NCBI GenBank assembly: GCA_937975715.1
Contig: CALJUA010000080.1
Span: 43,978-107,977 of the forward strand
Length of the DNA stretch: 64,000 nucleotides
Origin: an uncultured Candidatus Planktophila sp.
Lineage (GTDB): Bacteria > Actinomycetota > Actinomycetes > Nanopelagicales > Nanopelagicaceae
Direction: 5' to 3'
Positions 8,073-17,700 of the stretch are shown here, one piece after another. The position numbers and the translations under genes were made by a program. The notes beneath the pieces are model-generated. The model was not told where the DNA came from, searched no databases, and worked only from the letters and a program-made list of their open reading frames with translations. Numbering within the stretch: the stretch's first letter is position 1; each line of letters starts with the position of its first letter.

Positions 8073-9275
8073 ATGAGCAGCGAAAAGAGCCAATTTACGG
8101 GGTTAATTCTCCTTTCGGGAGTGGATACGCCGGGCATCACACAGGCTCTCTTTGAAACCCTCTCCCCATTCGCAGTAACGGTTCTTGATATTGAGCAAGT
8201 CGTAGCTAGAGACCGAGTCATTCTCACAGTTCTGATTTCACTCAATCCAGATCACCGCGAAGCCATTGATGAGGACCTCAATCTCTGTGCCGAAAAGCTC
8301 GGTGTGGATATTGCCACTTCTTTTCAGGTTCAAGAGGGCGCAACAATCGCAGCGAAGACCGGACTTATGCACGTTGTGGCACTTGGCAATCCGTTACACC
8401 CTGCAGCTATTAGCGCTATCGCTTCAGAAATTGCAGAGCATGGTGGAAACATTGAACGTATCCACCGCACAGCTAGCTACCCCATCACTGCAATTGAATT
8501 TGTTGTCTCTGAAGTAGATCAGAACTGTATTCGTCCATCTCTCGCTCAGGTGGCAAATAAGCACTCCGTTGATGTCGCTGTCTCCCCTGGTGGTTTGATG
8601 CGTTGGGCTAAGAAGTTAGTCGTGATGGATGTGGATTCAACTCTCATTCAGCAAGAGGTCATTGAACTCCTCGGCGCAAAAGCCGGAAAGGGCGCAGAGA
8701 TCAAGGCAGTCACCGACCGCGCAATGGCTGGGGAATTAGATTTTGAAGCAAGCCTTCGCGCTCGTGTTGCGCTCCTCGCCGGTCTGCCTGAATCGGTAAT
8801 CGAGGAAGTGCGCAATGAAATAGTACTGACGCCTGGGGCGCGAACGCTGGTATCAACTCTCAAGAAGCTTGGCCACAGCGTCGCGGTAGTGAGTGGCGGA
8901 TTTACAGCTGTGATTGAACCTTTGCTTCAAGATCTAGGCATCTCTCACTATCGCGCAAATACTCTAGAAGTTCTCGATGGAAAACTCACCGGCAATGTTC
9001 TTGGAACTGTAGTTGACCGTGCAGGTAAGGCGACTGCTCTTCGAGAGTTCGCCGCACTTGAGGGCGTTTCGCTTGAACAAACTATTGCCATCGGAGATGG
9101 TGCAAACGATTTAGATATGATCGCAGCGGCCGGCTTAGGGATCGCTTTCAATGCCAAGCCAGCGGTGAAGGCGGCGGCAGATAGCAGTCTTTCTGCGCCA
9201 TATCTTGATTCTGTGCTCTACCTTCTCGGCATTACGCGTGAAGAGGTTGAAGAAGCTGGCGCAACTCGCAAGTAA
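8073..9275 (+). CDS. serB: phosphoserine phosphatase with N-terminal ACT domains
   Basis: Last step of serine synthesis: O-phosphoserine to serine plus phosphate. The 400-residue protein has an N-terminal half (about 1-170) with two ACT-type folds, as in mycobacterial SerB2, which could sense amino acids. The HAD domain follows with the nucleophile motif VVMDVDSTLIQQEVIE near 188, SGGF, and the late GDGANDLDMIAAAGLGIAF motif. The stop codon abuts the stop of hisG on the other strand, so the two convergent genes share a boundary without a spacer. Confidence 0.95.
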   Translation: MSSEKSQFTGLILLSGVDTPGITQALFETLSPFAVTVLDIEQVVARDRVILTVLISLNPDHREAIDEDLNLCAEKLGVDIATSFQVQEGATIAAKTGLMHVVALGNPLHPAAISAIASEIAEHGGNIERIHRTASYPITAIEFVVSEVDQNCIRPSLAQVANKHSVDVAVSPGGLMRWAKKLVVMDVDSTLIQQEVIELLGAKAGKGAEIKAVTDRAMAGELDFEASLRARVALLAGLPESVIEEVRNEIVLTPGARTLVSTLKKLGHSVAVVSGGFTAVIEPLLQDLGISHYRANTLEVLDGKLTGNVLGTVVDRAGKATALREFAALEGVSLEQTIAIGDGANDLDMIAAAGLGIAFNAKPAVKAAADSSLSAPYLDSVLYLLGITREEVEEAGATRK

Positions 9276-10121
9276 TTAAAGTCGGCAAGCGTGGATATCG
9301 GTAACGAGAATTCCACGTGCACCCAGAGCCCAAAGCTCATCCATCAATCGATTTGTTTCAGTGCGAAGAACCATGGCACGCACTGCTACCCAATCATCTT
9401 TCTGAAGCGGCGAAATCGTTGGTGATTCAAGTCCTGGTGTGATTGCGCAGGCCTTTTCCACTGAAGCTTTGGGTACATCGTAATCAAGAAGAACATATTG
9501 ACGAGCGGTCACGACTCCTTGAAGGCGACGAATAAGAATGTCGAGACCTGCAGGAATCTCTGAACCTGGACGTTTAATCAAAATTGCTTCTGAGGTGAGG
9601 ATTGGATCTCCGAAGACTTCTAGCCCTGCCTGACGCAAAGTATTTCCAGTGCTGACTACATCTGCAATCAAATCTGCAACTCCAAGGCGAACGCTACTTT
9701 CAACCGCACCATCGAGACGGACAACAGATGCTGAGATTCCGCGGCCGGATAGGTAATTCTCAACTAAGCCTGGGTAAGCTGTCGCAACGCGCTTTCCGGA
9801 AACTTTCTCGAGCGAAAGTCCAGAACCAGCAGGTCCTGCGAAGCGGAAGGTCGAGCCACCGAAATCAAGAGCTAAAACCTCTTCTGCATCTGCGCCAGAA
9901 TCAATGAGCAGATCGCGACCAGTTATACCTGCTTCCAGTTCTCCAGATCCAACATAAATCGCGATATCGCGTGGGCGGAGATAGTAGAACTCAACACCGT
10001 TGGATGGATCTGCAAGCACGAGGTCTCGTGAATCTGTGCGCTGACGATATCCAGCTTCCTTCAAGATAGCGATGGATGAGTCAGCGAGCGAGCCCTTATT
10101 GGGAACGGCAATTCTTAACAT
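9276..10121 (-). CDS. hisG: ATP phosphoribosyltransferase, long form
   Basis: First step of histidine synthesis, joining ATP and PRPP. At 281 residues it is the long HisG type that carries a C-terminal PII-like regulatory domain for histidine feedback (from about 210) and needs no HisZ. Family marks: the start [15 protein letters not shown], the middle [10 protein letters not shown] and [18 protein letters not shown]. It lies 16 bp behind hisE, as in other actinobacteria; the other his genes are not in this window. Confidence 0.95.
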   Translation of the reverse strand: MLRIAVPNKGSLADSSIAILKEAGYRQRTDSRDLVLADPSNGVEFYYLRPRDIAIYVGSGELEAGITGRDLLIDSGADAEEVLALDFGGSTFRFAGPAGSGLSLEKVSGKRVATAYPGLVENYLSGRGISASVVRLDGAVESSVRLGVADLIADVVSTGNTLRQAGLEVFGDPILTSEAILIKRPGSEIPAGLDILIRRLQGVVTARQYVLLDYDVPKASVEKACAITPGLESPTISPLQKDDWVAVRAMVLRTETNRLMDELWALGARGILVTDIHACRL

Positions 10122-10137
10122 CTTTTAAACCGACTCT

Positions 10138-10401
10138 CTATAGATAACGATAGATATCGTCCGGAGTTAATCCGCGGGCAAGCATCAAAGTTTGTAGGTG
10201 ATAGATCAATTGGCTGATTTCCTCTGCGAGGGCCTCATCACTTTCGTGCTCTGCGGCGAGCCACACTTCGCCAGCTTCCTCGAGGATCTTCTTACCTATG
10301 GTGTGTACTCCGGCATCAACTGCCGCGACCGTCCCCGACCCATCTGGGCGGGCTTCAAGCTTTGCTACAAGTTCTGCCCAAAGGGAATCGAATGACTTCA
10401 T
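10138..10401 (-). CDS. hisE: phosphoribosyl-ATP pyrophosphatase
   Basis: Second step of histidine synthesis, hydrolysing phosphoribosyl-ATP to phosphoribosyl-AMP. The 87-residue protein is of the usual single-domain length, with the MazG-like helices and metal-binding residues in [28 protein letters not shown] (split here: [13 protein letters not shown], then [14 protein letters not shown]). TAGAAT (10413-10408) follows directly after the pnuC stop and lies 6 nt before the ATG, so hisE-hisG probably has its own leaderless promoter. Confidence 0.94.
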   Translation of the reverse strand: MKSFDSLWAELVAKLEARPDGSGTVAAVDAGVHTIGKKILEEAGEVWLAAEHESDEALAEEISQLIYHLQTLMLARGLTPDDIYRYL

Positions 10402-10413
10402 GCCCTAATTCTA

Positions 10414-11094
10414 CTAGAGAGAGGCAGTTGCTCTCTCTGTTTTACTGATACGTAGCCACGAGATAAAGCCCCAAATAACGAATGGAAGATAAATCGCATA
10501 GAGCGTTCCAGTTGGGTAATAGCCATTTTTGAAGGCAAATGGCACACCAACGAGATCTACTGCAATCCATACCAGCCAGAATTCGACATAGCCACGACTC
10601 ATTCCATAAGTAGCAAGGGCAGTTCCAGTGAAAATCCAGGTATCAACAAAGAGCCATTGACCGCTCTCTCCAAGCGCCCTGAATATCTGCGATGAGATGA
10701 TGAAGAAGCCGATGATGATAGGTATGAGAATCATCTTCTCGCGCCGAGTTGTCCAACGAGGTTCGACGGCGGGTGTGCCGGGAATTCCATGGCGCTTGTG
10801 ATGCGACCAGCGAATCCAGCCATATGCACTGACAACGACGAGGAGAAGGTTGCGGCTCGCCTGTCCATAGAAGTTTGCATGTTGTGAGTCATCACCGAAT
10901 GAGAAGACAGCACCAAGAAAGACCGTAAAGAGAAGGGCATCTCCCAAAATTCCGATGGGCCATGCCGAAACTTTTCGGCGCATACCAAGGATGGCGCTAG
11001 TAAGTCCTAAAGCTCCGCCGATAACTTCACGGACGGCAATCGACTTACTGCCGAATGAGATGGTTGCTTCAAAGAGCCATTGAAGTATTGACAC
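10414..11094 (-). CDS. pnuC: PnuC-like nicotinamide riboside transporter
   Basis: A 226-residue membrane protein with about seven helices. It shows the PnuC pattern of a WPIGILGDALLF helix, an FYGQASRN segment, and the late VDLVGVPFAFKNGYYPTG motif. The family facilitates uptake of nicotinamide riboside, a precursor of NAD; related members take up thiamine or riboflavin, so the vitamin is not certain. The GTG start at 11094 is fixed by the strong site AGAGGAG 4 nt before it. No vitamin riboswitch fits in the 9-bp gap after rpe. Confidence 0.88.
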   Translation of the reverse strand: MSILQWLFEATISFGSKSIAVREVIGGALGLTSAILGMRRKVSAWPIGILGDALLFTVFLGAVFSFGDDSQHANFYGQASRNLLLVVVSAYGWIRWSHHKRHGIPGTPAVEPRWTTRREKMILIPIIIGFFIISSQIFRALGESGQWLFVDTWIFTGTALATYGMSRGYVEFWLVWIAVDLVGVPFAFKNGYYPTGTLYAIYLPFVIWGFISWLRISKTERATASL

Positions 11095-11103
11095 GTTTCT
11101 CCT

Positions 11104-11769
11104 CTAGATATTCGAAGCTTGAGCCTTGTGACGTAGCGCAAGAACCATTCCGGCAGGATCATCTGCTCTGAAGACGGCGCTACCCGCGACAAAGGTATCT
11201 GCTCCAGCTTCCGCCGCCCGCTCTATCGTTTCTAGCGAAATACCACCATCAACTTGAAGCCAGATAGGACGATCGCCAATGAGCTTCCTCGTTGATTGAA
11301 TCTTCGGAATCATGCTTTCAATAAAAGCCTGACCACCAAAACCTGGCTCAACGGTCATTATCAAGAACATATCCACCTCATCCGCTAGATCTGAATATGC
11401 ATCGATAGGGGTGGCGGGCTTAAGAGCTATAGCTGCGCGTGCACCTGCTGCCCTTATCCCCCGGGCTGTGTGGCGAATATCCTTTGCGGCTTCGACATGG
11501 AATGTGACACTGGAACTTCCAGCCTGGGCGTATGCAATTGCGATCTCGTCTACTTCTGCAACCATCAGGTGAGAATCAACTGGAATGGGACATGCCGTGA
11601 TGATCTCACGGGCTGCATCAAAGTCAAAGGTGAAGTTAGGGACAAAGATATTATCCATGACATCGAGATGGATGAAATCGGAGACTTCAGAAATCTTTGC
11701 GATTTCATCGTTGAGGTGTGAGAAATCAGCGTTGAGGATGCTTGGAGTGATTCTGATTTCTTTAGTCAT
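11104..11769 (-). CDS. rpe: ribulose-phosphate 3-epimerase
   Basis: Interconverts ribulose 5-phosphate and xylulose 5-phosphate in the pentose phosphate pathway. The 221-residue TIM barrel has ITPSILNADFSHL at the start, the metal-binding HLDVMDN segment, DSHLMV, the GFGGQAFIESMIPKI signature and the VDGGIS phosphate site. The ATG is preceded by TAATCT (11781-11776) at 6 nt; this box contains the TAA stop of rsmB, so rpe probably also has a leaderless start of its own inside the long gene string. Confidence 0.95.
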   Translation of the reverse strand: MTKEIRITPSILNADFSHLNDEIAKISEVSDFIHLDVMDNIFVPNFTFDFDAAREIITACPIPVDSHLMVAEVDEIAIAYAQAGSSSVTFHVEAAKDIRHTARGIRAAGARAAIALKPATPIDAYSDLADEVDMFLIMTVEPGFGGQAFIESMIPKIQSTRKLIGDRPIWLQVDGGISLETIERAAEAGADTFVAGSAVFRADDPAGMVLALRHKAQASNI

Positions 11770-11778
11770 AGTCTTAGA

Positions 11779-13134
11779 TTATTTCGACTTCTGAAAGATA
11801 GCTAGGAACATTGAGTCAGTGTTGTGGCGATGTCCCCAGAGTGAGAGAGCACCTTCGCGATTTGCATCATGTAAACCGCTTGGGAGCCACTCATCAACAG
11901 GAACAAGGGTAAGTTCGGGATGTCTCTTCAGAATATCTTTCACCTGGCCTGTTGTTTCAGCAAAATGTGGAGAGCATGTTGCGTATCCAAAGAAACCGCC
12001 TGGATTGAGAACCTCTATTGCAGCATCACCGAGCTCGCGTTGAAGTTGAAGTAGTGGGGCTAAATCCTTCAGAGTACGACGCCATCGAACTTCGGGACGA
12101 CGTCTCAGTGCACCCAAGCCAGAACAAGGCACATCTGCAAGGATTGCATCAAATGTTCGACCGTGGGAAGCGATTTCTCGGCCATCCCCCACGATGACAC
12201 CAAACTTACCGATGACGTTTTTGACTAGCTTCGCACGGGGCTCAGAGATTTCATTGGCAACAAAATCACGGCCACTCACATCGCAGATATGTGAGAGCAG
12301 GGCTGCCTTACCACCGGGACCTGCACAGAGATCTAAAGTTGATTGAGCATCTGCACTTACCCTTGCAAAGATATCTGCGACTAACTGCGAACCTTCGTCT
12401 TGCACACCGGCTTTGCGATGGCGAATGATTTCGAGAGAACCAGGAGCTCCGCTAAATCGGGCACCGTATGGTGAGAACTCTGTCTTTGTGGCTCCGAGAG
12501 CGACGAGTTCATCTTGCGTTGAATCGCCTGGCCAAGCAACAAGTGTCGGAAGTGCTGGAGTATTGTTAGAACGCAATTCATCCTCGACGCGATCTATATC
12601 TTTAAGAAGATCAAAGTAGGCCGAGACAATCCACTCGGGATGTGAGTATTCGATAGCAAGGCGTGCAACAGGGTCGTTCATTGCACGAACAGGCTCGAGC
12701 CAAGAATCGAGCTCGCGTGCACTTGCTTTTCGCATGAGCGCGTTCACGAAACTACCCTTTGACTCCCCTAATTGCTTTCGGGCCACATCAACAGTTGCGG
12801 AGACTGCGGCATGCATCGGTGTTCGCATTGTAAATATCTGGTGTGCCCCCATACGCGCAAGGTCGACGATATCTGCATCAACATCACGCCATGGGCGATC
12901 GCTAATCTGGGAGAAGATGTAATCGTAGAGACCTTGCATTCTGATGGTTCCGTATACGAGCTCTGTGGTGAAGCCTCTATCGCGCTCATCCATGGTTGAA
13001 GACGAGAGAGCCTGCGGTAACAAGAGGTTGGAATATCCGTTGCGCTGATTTACCTCAGAGATGATGTCATAGGCGAGAAGTCTCGGGGCATCAGGACGTG
13101 GCTTGGTGAACTTCTTCGGCGGAAAATTACTCAC
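11779..13134 (-). CDS. rsmB: 16S rRNA m5C967 methyltransferase
   Basis: Uses S-adenosylmethionine to methylate 16S rRNA. The N-terminal ~140 residues form the NusB-like RNA-binding fold, followed by the methyltransferase domain with the SAM motif DLCAGPGGKAALL, DVPCSGLGAL, and ATCSPHFAET, which holds the catalytic Cys pair. GTG 13134 is chosen (451 residues) because AGGAG lies 7 nt before it; the frame stays open to 13182 but that extension has no ribosome site. It overlaps fmt by 8 bp, so the two are probably coupled. Confidence 0.93.
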   Translation of the reverse strand: MSNFPPKKFTKPRPDAPRLLAYDIISEVNQRNGYSNLLLPQALSSSTMDERDRGFTTELVYGTIRMQGLYDYIFSQISDRPWRDVDADIVDLARMGAHQIFTMRTPMHAAVSATVDVARKQLGESKGSFVNALMRKASARELDSWLEPVRAMNDPVARLAIEYSHPEWIVSAYFDLLKDIDRVEDELRSNNTPALPTLVAWPGDSTQDELVALGATKTEFSPYGARFSGAPGSLEIIRHRKAGVQDEGSQLVADIFARVSADAQSTLDLCAGPGGKAALLSHICDVSGRDFVANEISEPRAKLVKNVIGKFGVIVGDGREIASHGRTFDAILADVPCSGLGALRRRPEVRWRRTLKDLAPLLQLQRELGDAAIEVLNPGGFFGYATCSPHFAETTGQVKDILKRHPELTLVPVDEWLPSGLHDANREGALSLWGHRHNTDSMFLAIFQKSK

Positions 13135-14032
13135 AATGATCTCCTGGCTGCAATCGAGCTCCATTTGCCCATGCCGCAGCAAAACTCTGTGATTTACCTA
13201 CGCTTGTGATGAAGCCAATTTCTAGCGCATTGGTAGAAGTACCGATCAGAATTCTCTTATCTTTGAGAACTATTACACCTGGGGCAATTTTCTCTGAGGT
13301 AATAACAGGTGCAGCGATTTTGATAGGCGAGCCTCTGAAATTGGTCCATGCGCCCGGATTACTTGTAAATGCTCGAATTTTCGCACTTACTTGCTCTGCA
13401 GTGAGGTTCCAATCGATGCGACCCTCTTCACGGCTGAGCTTGAGTGCTCGAGTAGCCCTTGTTGAAGTTTGAGGTTGTGGTTTTTCTCCACGTTCTATCT
13501 TTTCCAGAGTCTCCATCACGGCGCCTACGCCGAGTTCGCCGAGTTCAATAAATAACTCGTCGCTGGTGATGTCGTTATCCAGTGCGAAACGATGCATCGT
13601 GTAAATCGGTCCAGTATCCATGCCTGCATCCAATTGAAAGACAGTGACTCCAGTGACAGCATCACCAGCTTCAATCGAACGCTGTACGGGTGCGGCACCA
13701 CGCCAGCGAGGTAGAAGCGAGAAATGCAGATTGAGAAATCCATGTCGAGGAATAGAGAGGATAGATTCCGGTAAGAGAACGCCGTAGCCAATTGTGACTA
13801 CGCAATCAACGCCTTCGACAGCAGATGCAATCTCCTCTTTCGAATCCGGGCGAAGCAGAGGTAGTTGATGCGCGAGAGCCCATTCAGAGACAGGTGTAGG
13901 AGTAAGTATTTTTCCGCGACCTGCTGGTCTATCAGGTTGGGAGATAACGGAAACAAGCTCGTGAGAACTAGCAAGAAGCGCTTTAAGAGTCGGAATCGCT
14001 ACCTCTGGTGAAGCGGCGACAGCTAAGCGCAT
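13127..14032 (-). CDS. fmt: methionyl-tRNA formyltransferase
   Basis: Formylates initiator Met-tRNA with 10-formyl-tetrahydrofolate. The 301-residue product has the family marks QPDRPAGRG near 35, and HFSLLPRWRGAAPVQRSI near 105-120 with the catalytic SLLPRWRGAAP loop. The start ATG overlaps the TAA stop of def by one base (TAATG). def and fmt add and remove the same formyl group, so their pairing is expected. Confidence 0.95.
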   Translation of the reverse strand: MRLAVAASPEVAIPTLKALLASSHELVSVISQPDRPAGRGKILTPTPVSEWALAHQLPLLRPDSKEEIASAVEGVDCVVTIGYGVLLPESILSIPRHGFLNLHFSLLPRWRGAAPVQRSIEAGDAVTGVTVFQLDAGMDTGPIYTMHRFALDNDITSDELFIELGELGVGAVMETLEKIERGEKPQPQTSTRATRALKLSREEGRIDWNLTAEQVSAKIRAFTSNPGAWTNFRGSPIKIAAPVITSEKIAPGVIVLKDKRILIGTSTNALEIGFITSVGKSQSFAAAWANGARLQPGDHCE

Positions 14033-14592
14033 TAAGCGCCTCTACCAAATGGAGAGTGAGGGCTTACCTTAATCTGAGGGTTGAGACCTTGTTCAGTAGC
14101 GAGCCCAAACCATTCGGACTCACGGATCTCCTTCATTGCAAGTTTTCTATCTTCTGCACTTAAGCGATCGATAAAGAGAATGCCGTCGAGGTGATCGGTC
14201 TCGTGCTGCAACGCACGAGCAAGAAGTTCTGTACCCTCAACAACTAACGGTTCGCCATGCATATTGAAGCCTTTAGCAACTGCGCGGAATGATCGTGGAG
14301 TTGGATAGACCAGGTCGGGAAAACTCAAACAGCCCTCATCACCTTCTTGCATCTCGCTGCTGAGGTCAAGCGACGGGTTAATCAAATGGCCGAGAGTTCC
14401 ATCTACATCCCAGACGAATACACGCAGAGGAACGCCGATCTGAGGTGCTGCCAGCCCCGCGCCAGGCGCATTGAGCATTGTTTCGGTCAGATCCTTTACC
14501 AGAGTGCGGAGCTCTTTATCGTAATCAACAACCGGTGCTGCTGGGGTGACCAGAACCGGATCGCCAAAGTGGCGAATCTCTTTGATTGACAT
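14032..14592 (-). CDS. def: peptide deformylase
   Basis: Removes the formyl group from nascent proteins at the ribosome exit. The 186-residue metalloenzyme carries all three motifs: GAGLAAPQIG near 45-54, EGCLSFP near 85-92 (metal Cys), and QHETDHLDG near 128-136 (two metal His and catalytic Glu). TAGACT (14604-14599), just after the priA stop, lies 6 nt before the ATG with no Shine-Dalgarno, which suggests an internal leaderless promoter for def-fmt-rsmB. Confidence 0.96.
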   Translation of the reverse strand: MSIKEIRHFGDPVLVTPAAPVVDYDKELRTLVKDLTETMLNAPGAGLAAPQIGVPLRVFVWDVDGTLGHLINPSLDLSSEMQEGDEGCLSFPDLVYPTPRSFRAVAKGFNMHGEPLVVEGTELLARALQHETDHLDGILFIDRLSAEDRKLAMKEIRESEWFGLATEQGLNPQIKVSPHSPFGRGA

Positions 14593-14605
14593 GGCGCAAG
14601 TCTAT

Positions 14606-16483
14606 CTAACGAGAGAGTGAATACGGGTCAATTCGAAGTGAGGGCAAACTCTTCTTCGATGCGCTTCGGCGTCGCATAAATTCATGAAGTGTGGAAACTA
14701 ACTCTTCACCATGTGCAACATCTACGGTGAGAATCAGCGCGGACTTATCACCGTGTGCAACAGGGCCGAGCAAAGTCGTTTCAGCTGGAATGCGACCTTC
14801 GGCGCGCGCACCTTCGAGAGCGCTCTTGAGGCGAGTGATTTCACCCGTCTCCATCGTCAAAATTGCAGCTCTGACATAAGGTGGAAGTCTGAGAGAACTG
14901 CGCTCTTCTAAGTCTCGATGTATTGCTATCGATGGATTCCAGGTAGTGAGCGCAGTGGCAATGGTGTGACCTTCATCTTGAACCAAAATAACGGTGCCAT
15001 CAGATGATGCAAGAGCTGCATGGGCGAAATACATCTCACGCACTCGCTCATTGGCACGCATATCAGGTTGATTGAGGAATCGATTACCCTCGAGAATCAC
15101 AACCGACCTGTAGCCGGCGGTTGTCTTTGGTGCCATTCCAGGAGTTGCAATAACTATTCCATGGTCTACGACCTCGGTAATCAGATGATCTGCAGACGAG
15201 AGCACTGTGGGAGTTCCTGGAAATAGGACTCCGATTTCATGTTGATGACGTTCGATTCCACGAGATGCGAGTGCGGGAATCAAATGGTTGCACCATGAGC
15301 ACTGCCAATTCGAAACTTGCGTTAGACAGTGAATGCAAGAAATCGGAGACTGAGCTGAACTCTTAAAGTGCGCTCCCCCGCATTGACAGCGAGAAATTGT
15401 GCGACATTTACTGCATCGTATTGCCTGGGCGTATCCTTTAGTGGGCACTATGAAGAGAACAGGTCCAGATGAAAGAGCTCTTTTTATCAGTGGGATAGCC
15501 CGAGAAGGAAGTAATTCGCCATGTAATTGAGGAGTGACAGCCAATTTCACTTTTGATTTGGTCTTCTTGAATTCAACCCAATCTTCATCAATAAGTCGTG
15601 CAACTTCAGAGCTCGGTGAATATCCAATAAAATATAGATCGATGTTCTCGCACTGTCTGCGCAATAAAGCGATGTCACGTGCGTTCCATCCAGGTGAACG
15701 TTGCTCGTAAAGATTTTCTGAACCCTCGTTATAGATTACAAGTGACTTCAGCGCATTAACTGGCGCAAAGACGGCAGAACGAGTTCCGATAACAACTTTA
15801 CTAAGACCTGTTCTGATCTTGAGGAAATTTGAGTAGTACTCGCTCTTGGGAAGCTGCCAATCTAGAATCGTATGTTCGAGCTTAAGTTCTTCAAGATATG
15901 CATGGACTCTCTCCACATGGCGCGTATCTGGCAAGATCACAAGGGTTGATCCCGCCTCTGACAAAGCAGCCACCTTCTTCGCAATGAGAAGGTTTCGATC
16001 TTGTCCGGCCGGAAGCTGCAAGTAACTCTGCTTTCCCGGCGCCGATGGATTTACAGATGGATCTTCAGTGAAATTGAACTGACTTTCTACTTTTACGAAT
16101 CGGTCAGGAATAGCCGACCGAATAATGTCAAAAGGGTGTGCGGCATATCTCCGAGAAGCTTTAGTGATGAGCTCTAGTGTCTCTTTACTCAATAGCGGAA
16201 TAGAGCCGATTACCTTAGTGATGCTCTTCAATCCACTATGCGAATCAGGTGATCGAAGTTCAACGACTATCCCAATGACCTCTCGACCATGGAAAGGAAC
16301 AGAGACCATAGAGCCTTGATGTAAAGATGAGGATAAATTTCCCGGAATCAAATATGAGAAGGGCGTATCGAGGTGATACACAGATGCATCCACCCAGATA
16401 TCCGCGACGGTAAATGGTCCAGTTGGCTTAACGGGGGTAGCGGTGGCGAGTTCTCGCTTGAGCTTGAGCCCACCTCTTACCAT
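14606..16483 (-). CDS. priA: PriA-like primosomal protein N', predicted ATPase-dead
   Basis: A 625-residue PriA relative for replication restart. It keeps the N-terminal 3'-DNA-binding domain (ADIWVDASVYHLDTPFSYLIP) and the zinc region with repeated CxxC pairs (CSKCRTISRCQC, CIHC, CSWC). The helicase ATPase motifs are not recognisable: no Gly-rich GSGKT P-loop is seen in the expected region, and the DEAH box is replaced by NEGSE. This matches the known state of actinobacterial PriA, so the protein likely acts as a DNA-binding platform. The start is 22 bp after metK; no clear ribosome site is seen. Confidence 0.87.
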   Translation of the reverse strand: MVRGGLKLKRELATATPVKPTGPFTVADIWVDASVYHLDTPFSYLIPGNLSSSLHQGSMVSVPFHGREVIGIVVELRSPDSHSGLKSITKVIGSIPLLSKETLELITKASRRYAAHPFDIIRSAIPDRFVKVESQFNFTEDPSVNPSAPGKQSYLQLPAGQDRNLLIAKKVAALSEAGSTLVILPDTRHVERVHAYLEELKLEHTILDWQLPKSEYYSNFLKIRTGLSKVVIGTRSAVFAPVNALKSLVIYNEGSENLYEQRSPGWNARDIALLRRQCENIDLYFIGYSPSSEVARLIDEDWVEFKKTKSKVKLAVTPQLHGELLPSRAIPLIKRALSSGPVLFIVPTKGYAQAIRCSKCRTISRCQCGGAHFKSSAQSPISCIHCLTQVSNWQCSWCNHLIPALASRGIERHQHEIGVLFPGTPTVLSSADHLITEVVDHGIVIATPGMAPKTTAGYRSVVILEGNRFLNQPDMRANERVREMYFAHAALASSDGTVILVQDEGHTIATALTTWNPSIAIHRDLEERSSLRLPPYVRAAILTMETGEITRLKSALEGARAEGRIPAETTLLGPVAHGDKSALILTVDVAHGEELVSTLHEFMRRRSASKKSLPSLRIDPYSLSR

Positions 16484-16505
16484 CTGAATACTTTCGAGCG
16501 GAAAA

Positions 16506-17696
16506 TTACTTTACCGCTGCTTGAAGTGCAGCGACGCGGTCTGTCTTCTCCCATGTGAAATCTGCAAGCTCGCGACCAAAGTGTCCATAAGACGCTGTCT
16601 GAGAGTAAATAGGGCGCAGGAGATTGAGGTCACGAATGATTGCAGCAGGACGTAGATCAAAGACAGCTGTTACAGCCTCCTGAATCTTCGTAATTGCAAC
16701 ACTTTCAGTGCCGAAGGTCTCTACAAAGACGCCGACTGGTTGCGCCTTACCAATTGCATAAGCAACCTGAACTTCGCAACGACGTGCAAGGCCGGCTGCG
16801 ACAACATTCTTTGCAACCCATCGCATTGCATATGCAGCAGAGCGGTCAACTTTTGAAGGATCCTTACCCGAGAATGCTCCGCCTCCGTGGCGAGCCATTC
16901 CACCATAAGTATCGACAATAATCTTTCGACCTGTAAGGCCGGCATCTCCCATAGGACCGCCTACAACGAAGCGGCCTGTCGGGTTGATGAGAGTACGGAG
17001 ATCCGTGCGAGGTAGGTCAATCTTCTCAAGAATGGGATCGATAACGTATTTGATGATCTCTGGAGTCAACTGCTTTGCTACGTCTACCTCTTCAGCATGC
17101 TGGCTTGAGATAACAACTGTATCTAGCGCAACTGCGCGATCACCGTCGTACTCAATAGTGACCTGTGTCTTTCCATCAGGACGAAGGTAAGGAAGCTGTC
17201 CTGACTTACGTACCAATGAGAGCTGCTGTGAAAGCTGATGCGCCAAGTAGATTGGCAGAGGCATGAGCTCTTTAGTGTCATCGCATGCATATCCGAACAT
17301 AAGTCCTTGGTCGCCTGCGCCCTGAAGGTCTAGTGGATCACTTGCAGAAGCAACGCGGTGCTCGAATGCATCATCGACACCCTGTGCAATATCTGGTGAC
17401 TGCTGGCCGATAGAGATTGAGACTCCGCAGCTATTTCCGTCAAAACCCTTGACTGAAGAGTCGTATCCGATTCCAATAACGGTGTCGCGAACGATTCCCA
17501 TAACATCGGCATAGCCTGAAGTTGTTACTTCACCTGCAACATGCACCTGGCCTGTTGTGATGAGAGTTTCAACAGCTACACGGCTGGTTGGATCCTGAGT
17601 CAGAAGTGAATCCAGAATCGCATCAGAGATTTGATCTGCGATCTTATCTGGGTGACCTTCGGTTACAGATTCGGATGTGAAGAGGCGCTTTGACAT
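16506..17696 (-). CDS. metK: S-adenosylmethionine synthetase
   Basis: Makes S-adenosylmethionine from methionine and ATP. The 396-residue protein has the start [19 protein letters not shown], the central [12 protein letters not shown] motif, and the late [19 protein letters not shown] motif, all typical of MetK. It lies 4 bp behind coaBC. There is no room for a SAM riboswitch. In Mycobacterium the same order gmk-rpoZ-coaBC-metK is found. Confidence 0.97.
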   Translation of the reverse strand: MSKRLFTSESVTEGHPDKIADQISDAILDSLLTQDPTSRVAVETLITTGQVHVAGEVTTSGYADVMGIVRDTVIGIGYDSSVKGFDGNSCGVSISIGQQSPDIAQGVDDAFEHRVASASDPLDLQGAGDQGLMFGYACDDTKELMPLPIYLAHQLSQQLSLVRKSGQLPYLRPDGKTQVTIEYDGDRAVALDTVVISSQHAEEVDVAKQLTPEIIKYVIDPILEKIDLPRTDLRTLINPTGRFVVGGPMGDAGLTGRKIIVDTYGGMARHGGGAFSGKDPSKVDRSAAYAMRWVAKNVVAAGLARRCEVQVAYAIGKAQPVGVFVETFGTESVAITKIQEAVTAVFDLRPAAIIRDLNLLRPIYSQTASYGHFGRELADFTWEKTDRVAALQAAVK

Positions 17697-17700
17697 TGGC

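Noticed and set aside
11095..11103. vitamin riboswitch before pnuC
   Set aside because: The 9-bp gap holds only the ribosome site AGAGGAG.
17697..17700. SAM riboswitch before metK
   Set aside because: Only 4 bp separate coaBC and metK, so no aptamer can fit.
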